Shown: piece by piece, positions 1 to 6,254 of the stretch
How positions within the stretch are numbered: the first letter of the stretch is position 1
Layout: each line of letters opens with the position of its first letter
Translations under genes and position numbers: made by a program
Source of the DNA: Bacteroidaceae bacterium
GTDB lineage: Bacteria > Bacteroidota > Bacteroidia > Bacteroidales > Bacteroidaceae
Direction of reading: 5' to 3'
Assembly: GCA_017470425.1 (NCBI GenBank)
Contig: JAFUYT010000032.1
Coordinates: forward strand, 62,001 to 126,000
Length of the DNA stretch: 64,000 bases
Notes under the pieces: model-generated
Databases searched by the model: none
What the model saw: only the letters and a program-made list of their open reading frames with translations
What the model was told of the DNA's origin: nothing

Positions 1-50
1 GACAAGCTGCTGACGGCCAGGAGCACGCTCAGGAAACGTCGTAGTGTCAT
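1..50 (-). CDS. Secreted protein, N-terminus only
   Basis: The ATG is the reverse complement of 48-50 and the frame runs off the left edge. The 16 visible residues (MTLRRFLSVLLAVSSL) have two arginines and then a hydrophobic core, as in a signal peptide. It lies downstream of pycB on the same strand but behind a strong hairpin terminator, so it probably has its own transcript. Function cannot be told from this fragment. Confidence 0.55.
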   Translation of the reverse strand, partial: MTLRRFLSVLLAVSSL

Positions 51-127
51 ATCTCAGTTCTTTTTGTGGTATGTTATATGATAGAATACGAATCAGCGGC
101 CCGCATTACGTAAATAGGCAGAAACGA

Positions 128-163
128 ACAGCGGCTACCGTCGGGAATGATGGTAGCCGCTGT
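128..163 (-). terminator. Rho-independent-like terminator after pycB
   Basis: A perfect 12-bp stem pairs 128-139 with 152-163 around a 12-nt loop. Read on the minus strand it sits 14 nt past the pycB stop and is followed by a T-rich stretch. This is where the pycB transcript should end. Confidence 0.75.
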
Positions 164-177
164 CTGTCTTGCTAAGC

Positions 178-1962
178 CTATGCCTGGCGCTCCAGCCAGC
201 CGATGGCCTGGCCCTTGAGCACCTTCTGTCCTTGCTTGGCGGTGAGATCCACGAGCTTGCCGCCGAGGGCTGCGGGGATGGGCAGGAGCTGTCCCCACTG
301 CGTCTGGATGTAGCAGAAGGTCTGTCCTTCCTTGTACTCCGTGCCGATGACGGGCTCCGTGCAGCGTGTCACGCCGGCATCGCCGCTGACCTCGAAGAGC
401 ACCTGTCCGTTCTCGGGCGCCGCGATAGCGTCGGCCTTGGCGTGCTTGAAGGCGGAGAGCTCCTCCACGGAGAGCTTGGGTCCTCCGGCGCTCTGCAGCT
501 TGGCGAGCTTCGCCTTCTCGAGGTCGGCGAGGAAGTTCTTCTTGGCCTGTCCGCTCTTGTAGTTGCGGTACTGCTCGGGGTGCATGGCGAGCTCGTAGAG
601 CTCTTCGTCGTCCTGTCCGCGGTCCCATCCGTTCTCCTCCATCTCCTTGATGAAGTCAGGCAGGGCGTTCTTCAGTAGCGTGTGCGGGTCGGCGTCGGTG
701 AACTCGCGACCCTGCTTGGCAGCCAGTTCGCGGAGCTCGGGATCGATGGTGCCGGGGATCTTGCCGCTCTTGCCGAGGATCATGCCCCACATCGAGTCGT
801 CCATCATCACGAAGCGGCCCTTGCCCTGTGCCATCGTGAGGAGGTTCATCAGGGCGATGTTCTTGACGTACTGCGAGAAGGGGGTGACGAGTGGGGGATA
901 ACCCACGCGCGGCCACACGTAGGCTACCTCGTCGAAGAGCTTCACGAGGATGTCGTCCGTCGATAGTTCAGGTTCGCCCTTGGCCTTCAGCGTGTTGTTG
1001 ATGACGCCGTGGATGCCGGCCAGGTCGGCCATCATCGAGCCCATCATGCCGCCGGGCAGACCGCAGCCGAGGAGGAGCGACGACATGAGCTTGTTGCCCG
1101 GGTTGATGAAGTAGCCGAGCCAATCGTCGATGAACTCCTGTGTGAGGGCTCTCGCGCGCATGTACGCGTTCATATTTATCTCTTTCACCTCGAAGCCCTC
1201 GTTCTTGAGCATCGACTGCACGGAGATGATGTCCGGGTGCACCTTACCCCACGAGAGGGGCTCGATGGCGGTGTCGATGACGTCGGCGCCGTTGTTGCAG
1301 ACCTCGAGGATGGAGGCCATCGAGAGGCCGGGGCCGCTGTGGCCGTGGTACTGGATGATGATGTCGGGGTGCTTCGTCTTGATGGCCTTGGTGAGGGCGC
1401 CCAGGAGTGCGGGCTGCCCGATGCCGGCCATGTCCTTCAGACAGATCTCCTCGGCACCGGCGGCGATGACCTGGTCGGCAATCTCGCTGTAGTACTCTAC
1501 GGTGTGCACGGGCGAGGTGGTGATGCAGAGGGTGGCCTGCGGCGTCATGCCCGCCGCTTTCGCCCATTTCACCGAGGGAATGATGTTGCGGACGTCGTTG
1601 AGTCCGCAGAAGATGCGGGGAATATCCACGCCCTGGGCGTGCTTCACCTTGTACTGCAGCTCGCGGACATCGTCGGGCACGGGGTACATGCGCAGGGCGT
1701 TGAGGCCACGGTCGAGCATGTGTGTCTTGATGCCCACCTCATTGAAGGGCTTACAGAAAGCGCGCACGGCGGCGTTAGGGTTCTCGCCGGCGAGCAGGTT
1801 CACCTGTTCGAAGGCGCCGCCGTTGGTCTCTACACGGTCGAAGACCCCCATGTCGATGATGGCGGGTGCGATGCGTTCCAGCTGGTCCTTGCGGGGCTGG
1901 AACTTGCCTGAGCTCTGCCACATGTCGCGATAGACCAGGCTGAATTGGATTCTTTTCTTCAT
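178..1962 (-). CDS. pycB: Oxaloacetate decarboxylase alpha / pyruvate carboxylase subunit B-like carboxyltransferase
   Basis: This 594-residue protein belongs to the OadA/PycB carboxyltransferase family, which moves CO2 between carboxybiotin and pyruvate/oxaloacetate. Seen: the RDxxQS-like start (RDMWQS, residues 12-17), the catalytic-lysine segment CLKDMAGI (K176) and the metal-binding HGH (206-208) of the TIM barrel. The conserved PycB helical domain follows to about 500, and the last 75 residues look like a biotinyl hammerhead. Odd: where biotin carriers have AMKM, this protein reads TQWGQ, so no biotin-accepting lysine is present. It would need a separate biotin carrier, or is not biotin-dependent. 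The start at 1962 is the ATG of MKKRIQ, 31 nt after a TATATTTG box. Family membership is secure; the exact substrate (oxaloacetate or methylmalonyl-CoA) is inferred. Confidence 0.85.
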   Translation of the reverse strand: MKKRIQFSLVYRDMWQSSGKFQPRKDQLERIAPAIIDMGVFDRVETNGGAFEQVNLLAGENPNAAVRAFCKPFNEVGIKTHMLDRGLNALRMYPVPDDVRELQYKVKHAQGVDIPRIFCGLNDVRNIIPSVKWAKAAGMTPQATLCITTSPVHTVEYYSEIADQVIAAGAEEICLKDMAGIGQPALLGALTKAIKTKHPDIIIQYHGHSGPGLSMASILEVCNNGADVIDTAIEPLSWGKVHPDIISVQSMLKNEGFEVKEINMNAYMRARALTQEFIDDWLGYFINPGNKLMSSLLLGCGLPGGMMGSMMADLAGIHGVINNTLKAKGEPELSTDDILVKLFDEVAYVWPRVGYPPLVTPFSQYVKNIALMNLLTMAQGKGRFVMMDDSMWGMILGKSGKIPGTIDPELRELAAKQGREFTDADPHTLLKNALPDFIKEMEENGWDRGQDDEELYELAMHPEQYRNYKSGQAKKNFLADLEKAKLAKLQSAGGPKLSVEELSAFKHAKADAIAAPENGQVLFEVSGDAGVTRCTEPVIGTEYKEGQTFCYIQTQWGQLLPIPAALGGKLVDLTAKQGQKVLKGQAIGWLERQA

Positions 1963-1993
1963 GGAAAAAGTTGAATGTTACGTTTTCGTGCGG

Positions 1994-2001
1994 CAAATAT
2001 A
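1994..2001 (-). promoter_or_regulatory. Bacteroidota -7 box for pycB
   Basis: On the minus strand this reads TATATTTG, a full match to the TAnnTTTG -7 element of Bacteroidota sigma-ABfr promoters, 31 nt before the pycB ATG. Confidence 0.6.
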
Positions 2002-2082
2002 CGCAAAAAACTGCGTTCGGGAAGCATAAAAGAATAAATAAATCGGGAATGACGCTCACTTTTTTCCTGTGGGGGTGGTGAT

Positions 2083-2682
2083 TCAGTCGTTGCCCAGGAT
2101 GCGACGGGCACCGGCGAAGCGGCGCGTCCAGTAGGCATCGGTGGACGAGTCGATGCGTACGCCGCGCGATGTGCTGGCGTGGATGAAGGAGAAGGTGCCC
2201 TCGGAGGGATCCACATCCGTGACGATGCCGACGTGGTTGACCGTCCTGCCCTTCGTGCCGCCACGGCCGAAGAAGACGAGGTCGCCGGGCAGCATCTGGC
2301 TGATCTCCTGGATGGCAGCGCCCTGGCGGTGCTGCTCCTGCGAGGAGCGTTTCAGGCTGATGCCCAGACGCTCGAAGACGTAGCTCGTGAAACCGGAACA
2401 GTCGAAAGCCTTCGGGCCGCGGCTGCCGCGGCTGTAGCGCGCGCCGAGGTGGCGCTTGGCAGCCGTGATGAGGTCGGCGGCGATGGTCTTCGTGATGGGA
2501 TCTGCGAAAGACGCTTCCTGCAGCGCGAGGGTAGGGGGCACCACCATCTCAGCCATCAGGTACTGCGCCGTCGCCTGACTGACAAGGGAGTCGGGCGCGC
2601 AGACAGCCACGCGATGCCTCCGGGGAGTCTTGGCGAATCCCAGGCTGCTCAGGCATAACAAGATGATGATGAATTTCTTCAT
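2083..2682 (-). CDS. NlpC/P60 family cysteine hydrolase, secreted
   Basis: A 199-residue peptidoglycan endopeptidase of the NlpC/P60 family, which cuts stem-peptide bonds in the cell wall. An N-terminal signal sequence (residues 1-18, MKKFIIILLCLSSLGFA) exports it. The catalytic triad is visible: Cys95 in FDCSGF, His150 in VNHVGIV and His168 in FIHAS. The domain covers about 70-199 with roughly 50 unassigned residues before it. I start at the MKKF methionine (2682), not the in-frame ATG 21 nt upstream, because the signal peptide begins there and a TACCTTTG box lies 18 nt before it. It is the only cell-wall hydrolase in the window and seems to stand alone. Confidence 0.88.
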   Translation of the reverse strand: MKKFIIILLCLSSLGFAKTPRRHRVAVCAPDSLVSQATAQYLMAEMVVPPTLALQEASFADPITKTIAADLITAAKRHLGARYSRGSRGPKAFDCSGFTSYVFERLGISLKRSSQEQHRQGAAIQEISQMLPGDLVFFGRGGTKGRTVNHVGIVTDVDPSEGTFSFIHASTSRGVRIDSSTDAYWTRRFAGARRILGND

Positions 2683-2700
2683 ATATCCCAAAAATCGCCG

Positions 2701-2708
2701 CAAAGGTA
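2701..2708 (-). promoter_or_regulatory. Bacteroidota -7 box for the NlpC/P60 gene
   Basis: Minus-strand TACCTTTG, full match to TAnnTTTG, 18 nt before the ATG chosen above. This implies a very short 5' leader. Confidence 0.65.
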
Positions 2709-2717
2709 CGTATAAAA

Positions 2718-2796
2718 GATGAAGGGGCGACTGACCGTTGACATTAAATGTGTATTTTTAACACTTTAATTGTCTTATGTCAATCGTCCCTTCATC
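2718..2796. repeat. Large imperfect inverted repeat between cysS and the NlpC gene
   Basis: GATGAAGGGGCGA (2718-2730) pairs with TCGTCCCTTCATC (2784-2796) with one mismatch. Inside it TTGAC (2738-2742) pairs with GTCAA (2779-2783), and the centre is AT-rich. The whole 79-bp unit could fold as a bulged hairpin. It may be a small MITE-like element or a transcription stop for cysS. Confidence 0.55.
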
Positions 2797-2813
2797 AGGG
2801 ATTTATCGTTTCA

Positions 2814-2832
2814 GGCGCCGTCGGTCGGCGCC
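2814..2832 (-). terminator. GC-rich hairpin after cysS
   Basis: GGCGCCG, loop TCGGT, CGGCGCC: a 7-bp perfect stem 15 nt beyond the cysS stop. There is no strong T-run, so it may act only with the larger inverted repeat beside it. Confidence 0.4.
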
Positions 2833-2847
2833 CTCAGAGGGGCTCGT

Positions 2848-4383
2848 TTACTTGTTCAGCGTCCATGTGGCGCCGTCCTTGCCGTCCTTGATCTCGAAGC
2901 CGAGGGCGTTGAGGTCATTGCGAATCTTGTCGCTCGTGGCCCAGTCCTTGTTGGCCTTGGCGATGGCGCGCTGTTCGAGGAGCATATCCACGACGTGGCC
3001 GAAGGCTTCTTCGCGAAGCCCCTCTCTGCCTCCCCCCGTGGGGGGGAGTAAACCGAGGATGTCCTCAGCGAAGAGATGGATCGTCTCGCTCAGCTCTTTC
3101 AGATCCGCTTCAGAAATGCCCACAGCAACGGAGCCCTCCCCCCCACGGGGGGAGCGGGGAGAGGGGCCGGCTGTGAGGCGGTTGATGGTGCTTGCCGCCT
3201 CGAACAAATGGCTGATGACGGTGGGCGAGGCCAGGTCGTCGTTCATCGCGTCGTAGCACTTCTGGCGCAGCTCGCTGACGACCTTATGCGTCTCGGCGTC
3301 GCTCTCCTTAGTGGGCGTGATGCGCTTCAGGTCGGCGATGGCGTTCATGAGGCGTTGCAGACCCTTCTCGGCAGCCTGTAGGGCTTCGTTGGAGAAATCC
3401 ACGGTGGAGCGGTAGTGGGCCTGGAGGATGAAGAAGCGGATGGTCATGGGCGAATAGGCCTGCGACAGCTTCTCGTGCTCACCCGTGAAGAACTCGCCCA
3501 GCGTGATGAAGTTACCCAGTGACTTGCCCATTTTCTGACCGCCGATGGTCACCATATTGCAGTGCATCCAGTAGTTGACGATGTCGGAGCCCTGCGAGGC
3601 CACGGCCTGCGCGATCTCACACTCGTGGTGCGGGAACACGAGGTCCATGCCGCCGCCGTGGATGTCGAAGTGCGAGCCCAGGTACTTGCGGCCCATCGCC
3701 GTGCACTCGCAGTGCCAGCCGGGGAAGCCGTCGCTCCAAGGCGACGGCCACCGCATGATATGTTCGGGTTGTGCGGCCTTCCAGAGGGCGAAATCCACCT
3801 GGTTGTGCTTCTCGCTCTGTCCGTCCAGCTCGCGGCTGTTGTTGATGACGTCCGTCAGGTTGCGGCCGGAGAGGCGGCCGTAGTGGTACTTCTCGTTGTA
3901 TTTCTCCACGTCGAAATAGACGCTGCCCTGGCTCTCGTAGGCATAGCCGTTCTTGAGGATTTCCTTGACGAGCTCGATCTGCTCGATGATGTGCCCCGTG
4001 GCGTGCGGCTCTATCGAGGGCGGCAGGCAGTTGAGAGCGCGCATGGCGTCGTGGAAGCGGTTGGTGTAATATTGTGCCACCTCCATAGGCTCCAGCTGTT
4101 CCAGCCGTGCCTTCTTCGCTATCTTGTCCTCACCCTCATCGGCATCGTGCTCCAGATGCCCCACGTCGGTGATGTTGCGGACGTAGCGAACCTTGTAGCC
4201 GATGTGCTGCAGGTAGCGGAACAGGAGGTCGAAGGTGATGGCCGGCCGGGCATGACCCAGATGGGCGTCGCCATAAACCGTAGGGCCGCAGACGTACATA
4301 CCTACGCGGCCCTCGACAACGGGTTTGAACAGGACCTTTGTCCTACTCAACGTGTTATATATTAATAAATTTTGCTTGCTCAT
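2848..4383 (-). CDS. cysS: Cysteinyl-tRNA synthetase with repeat-derived insertion
   Basis: A class I aminoacyl-tRNA synthetase charging tRNA-Cys. The HIGH-type motif HLGH sits in [16 protein letters not shown] near residue 30-46, WHCECTAMG supplies zinc ligands, and KMGKS is the KMSKS equivalent. At 511 residues it is about 50 longer than the usual ~460. The excess lies in the C-terminal anticodon-binding region, where two in-frame GC-rich repeat units encode [12 protein letters not shown] and [12 protein letters not shown]. These flank about 27 residues that look native (ending FAEDILGL). The inserts are Pro/Gly-rich and predicted to be flexible surface loops. The gene follows ispG by 36 bp, with AT-rich repeats in between, and probably shares its transcript. 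Confidence 0.95.
   Translation of the reverse strand: MSKQNLLIYNTLSRTKVLFKPVVEGRVGMYVCGPTVYGDAHLGHARPAITFDLLFRYLQHIGYKVRYVRNITDVGHLEHDADEGEDKIAKKARLEQLEPMEVAQYYTNRFHDAMRALNCLPPSIEPHATGHIIEQIELVKEILKNGYAYESQGSVYFDVEKYNEKYHYGRLSGRNLTDVINNSRELDGQSEKHNQVDFALWKAAQPEHIMRWPSPWSDGFPGWHCECTAMGRKYLGSHFDIHGGGMDLVFPHHECEIAQAVASQGSDIVNYWMHCNMVTIGGQKMGKSLGNFITLGEFFTGEHEKLSQAYSPMTIRFFILQAHYRSTVDFSNEALQAAEKGLQRLMNAIADLKRITPTKESDAETHKVVSELRQKCYDAMNDDLASPTVISHLFEAASTINRLTAGPSPRSPRGGEGSVAVGISEADLKELSETIHLFAEDILGLLPPTGGGREGLREEAFGHVVDMLLEQRAIAKANKDWATSDKIRNDLNALGFEIKDGKDGATWTLNK
3017..3168. repeat. Inverted pair of GC-rich repeat units inside cysS
   Basis: Unit a (3017-3048) and unit b (3131-3168) are inverted copies. 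Reading b in reverse gives the same order as a: GCCCCTCTC, a few variable bases, then CTCCCCCCGTGGGGGGGAG, itself a hairpin. They lie about 82 bp apart and both keep the cysS frame open. The same core recurs in mutA at 41384-41488. Confidence 0.85.
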
Positions 4384-4437
4384 ACTATTTCTTATTTATC
4401 ATTTCTTATTTCTTATTTATCATTTATCATTTGCATC
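4384..4437. repeat. AT-rich short tandem repeat between ispG and cysS
   Basis: Irregular copies of TTTCTTATTTATCA and ATTTATC run from just before the cysS ATG into the last codons of ispG. The final ispG residues ANDANDK are themselves written by this repeat, so it seems to have spread into the coding end. Confidence 0.6.
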
Positions 4438-5595
4438 ATTTGCTCGTCCTCTTCCATCCTCTTCGATAATGGAAAGAAGACGATTTGTTGCTTCTTCCTC
4501 CGGAATATTCTTTTCCACGCACTCCTTGCCGCGGTAGAGGCTGACCTTGCCGCGGGCGGCGCCGACGTAGCCGTAGTCGGCATCGGCCATCTCGCCCGGG
4601 CCGTTCACGATGCAGCCCATGATGCCGATCTTCAGACCCGTCAGGTGACTGGTGGCAGCCTTGATGTGCTGGATGGTGGCGGGCAGGTCATAGAGCGTGC
4701 GGCCGCAGCCGGGACAGGAGATGTACTCCGTCTTCGTCTGGCGCACACGGGCGGCCTGCAACAGGTTATAGGCCACGGGGATCTCGTTCTCGGGCGGCTC
4801 GCTGAGGCTGACGCGGATCGTGTCGCCGATGCCGTCGATGAGCAGGGCACCGATGCCCACGGCGCTCTTCAGGCGCCCGTCCTCGCCCTCGCCGGCCTCC
4901 GTCACGCCGAGGTGCAGCGGGAACGTCATGCCCTCGGCATCCATCGCCTGGCACAGCAGGCGCACGCTCTCCACCATCACCACCGTGTTCGAGGCCTTGA
5001 TCGAGACGACGACATTCATAAAATGTTCGCGCACGCACACGCGCAGGAACTCCATGCACGACTCCACGATGCCCGCCGGTGTGTCGCCGTAGCGCGACAT
5101 GATGCGGTCCGAGAGCGAGCCGTGGTTCACGCCGATGCGCACCGCCGTGCCGTGCTCGCGGCAGATGTTCAGGAAGGGGATGAGGCGCTCCTCGATCTTG
5201 CGGAGCTCCGCGGCATACTCCTCGTCGGTGTATTCCAGCTGCTTGAACTGGCGGGCGGCATCCACGTAGTTGCCCGGGTTGATGCGCACCTTCTCGCAGT
5301 AGCGCGCCGCCACGTCGGCTACGGCGGGGTTGAAATGCACGTCGGCCACGAGGGGCACCGTGCACCCTGCCGCGCGCACCCGCTCGCGGATCACCCTCAT
5401 GTTCTCCGCCTCGCGCACGCCCTGCGTGGTCAGACGGACGAGCTCGCCGCCCGCCGCCGCGATGGCCAGGATCTGGCGCACGCAGCCCTCGGTGTCCATC
5501 GTAGAGGTCGTGCACATCGACTGCACCCGCACCGGGTTGTCGCCCCCGATGCCGATGGTGCCCACGCGCACCTCTTGAGTCTTGCGTCGTTTCAT
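4420..5595 (-). CDS. ispG: 4-hydroxy-3-methylbut-2-enyl diphosphate synthase (short form)
   Basis: IspG/GcpE carries out the penultimate step of the MEP isoprenoid pathway, turning MEcPP into HMBPP with a 4Fe-4S cluster. The 391 residues contain the TIM barrel (1-270) and then the cluster domain. Cys294 and Cys297 lie in CPGCGRT, Cys328 in MGCIVNGPGE, and the fourth ligand is Glu335. The barrel runs straight into the cluster domain, so the large middle domain known from many Bacteroidota and plant enzymes is absent. The start is the ATG at 5595 (MKRRKT), 20 nt after a TACCTTTG box. The last residues derive from an AT-rich repeat. cysS follows and is probably cotranscribed. Confidence 0.95.
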   Translation of the reverse strand: MKRRKTQEVRVGTIGIGGDNPVRVQSMCTTSTMDTEGCVRQILAIAAAGGELVRLTTQGVREAENMRVIRERVRAAGCTVPLVADVHFNPAVADVAARYCEKVRINPGNYVDAARQFKQLEYTDEEYAAELRKIEERLIPFLNICREHGTAVRIGVNHGSLSDRIMSRYGDTPAGIVESCMEFLRVCVREHFMNVVVSIKASNTVVMVESVRLLCQAMDAEGMTFPLHLGVTEAGEGEDGRLKSAVGIGALLIDGIGDTIRVSLSEPPENEIPVAYNLLQAARVRQTKTEYISCPGCGRTLYDLPATIQHIKAATSHLTGLKIGIMGCIVNGPGEMADADYGYVGAARGKVSLYRGKECVEKNIPEEEATNRLLSIIEEDGRGRANDANDK

Positions 5596-5614
5596 TGTCG
5601 TCGTAATTTGGGTG

Positions 5615-5622
5615 CAAAGGTA
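5615..5622 (-). promoter_or_regulatory. Bacteroidota -7 box for ispG-cysS
   Basis: Minus-strand TACCTTTG, full match to TAnnTTTG, placed 20 nt before the ispG ATG. Confidence 0.65.
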
Positions 5623-5745
5623 CAACTTTTTTCTGGTTCCCCAATTTTTCTCCTCATTTTATGCATCACCCCGTGAAAATGTGCATCCGCCGTTGCATGA
5701 TGTAAAGTCCTTCATCCACGGGCCGCAAGTCCCGCCGCGTAAGTT

Positions 5746-5807
5746 TTTATCACGCGTGATAAACAGTTTTATCACCCATGATAAACGATTTTATCACGCG
5801 TGATAAA
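5746..5807. repeat. Repeat locus 1: three 18-bp palindromes at 22-bp period
   Basis: TTTATCACGCGTGATAAA occurs at 5746-5763 and 5790-5807 with TTTATCACCCATGATAAA at 5768-5785 between them. The 7-bp arms (TTTATCA/TGATAAA) are invariant, the 4-bp centre varies (CGCG, CCCA, CGCG), and starts are spaced exactly 22 bp, two helical turns. This looks like a set of operator-type sites on one DNA face. No ORF covers it. A sister array with other arms lies at 63015-63098. Confidence 0.9.
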
Positions 5808-5818
5808 AAACATAGGAA

Positions 5819-5861
5819 TCCTGAAGAACATCCTGCAGGTGTCCTGAAGAACATCCTGCAG
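5819..5861. repeat. Repeat locus 1: 20-bp direct repeat, two copies
   Basis: TCCTGAAGAACATCCTGCAG is present at 5819-5838 and 5842-5861, identical, with a 23-bp period. It starts 11 bp after the palindrome array and belongs to the same non-coding locus. Confidence 0.85.
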
Positions 5862-5917
5862 TTGCCGTTGGTGAAGGTGAAACGCATATTGTGTAAAACC
5901 CCGAATTTAGGCCATAA

Positions 5918-6011
5918 CCTACACCTTTTGAGCCTACCTACACCCGAATCTACACCCCATAACTCGATGATTTACAACATGCTTACTCAAAAGGTGTAGG
6001 AAGTGTAGGTA
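5918..6011. repeat. Repeat locus 1: inverted repeat with CCTACAC words
   Basis: CCTACACCTTTTGAG (5918-5932) is exactly inverted as CTCAAAAGGTGTAGG (5986-6000) across 53 bp. More copies of the word follow on each side: CCTACAC near 5936, CTACACC near 5950, GTGTAGG at 6003. The rest of 5626-6135 holds no gene that I can support. Confidence 0.85.
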
Positions 6012-6135
6012 AATTCTGTCAATCTTCTCGCCGGCTTTGGGACAGAAGTTCGTGGGGTTATGCCACGAACTGGCTCCGGGAGGAAATTAAATGTTAAAAA
6101 AGTAGAGAAAGTACATATATGTGGAACTATTTATA

Positions 6136-6143
6136 TACTTTTG
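6136..6143 (+). promoter_or_regulatory. Bacteroidota -7 box for the AlbA_2 gene
   Basis: TACTTTTG, full match to TAnnTTTG, 111 nt before the ATG at 6255. The leader it implies contains both copies of a 20-bp direct repeat. Confidence 0.5.
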
Positions 6144-6155
6144 CAGTCGGAAAGT

Positions 6156-6241
6156 TTATTTGACTGCCATTTGACTGGAGGGGCGAAAAAGTCTGGAGAA
6201 TGTTGTGCAGACGGCAGTTTCTTATTTGACTGACATTTGAC
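6156..6241 (+). promoter_or_regulatory. 20-bp direct repeat in the AlbA_2 leader
   Basis: TTATTTGACTGCCATTTGAC (6156-6175) and TTATTTGACTGACATTTGAC (6222-6241) differ at one base and lie 66 bp apart. Each holds two TTTGAC words. The second copy ends 13 nt before the ATG, so a bound factor could block transcription or translation. This could be self-regulation by the encoded protein, which is inference. Confidence 0.5.
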
Positions 6242-6254
6242 ATATCGTGATAAT

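Noticed and set aside
5746-5807. CRISPR array
   Set aside because: The repeats are 18-bp palindromes with 4-bp spacers and no unique ~30-bp spacers, and no cas genes are present. The same holds for 62936-63098.
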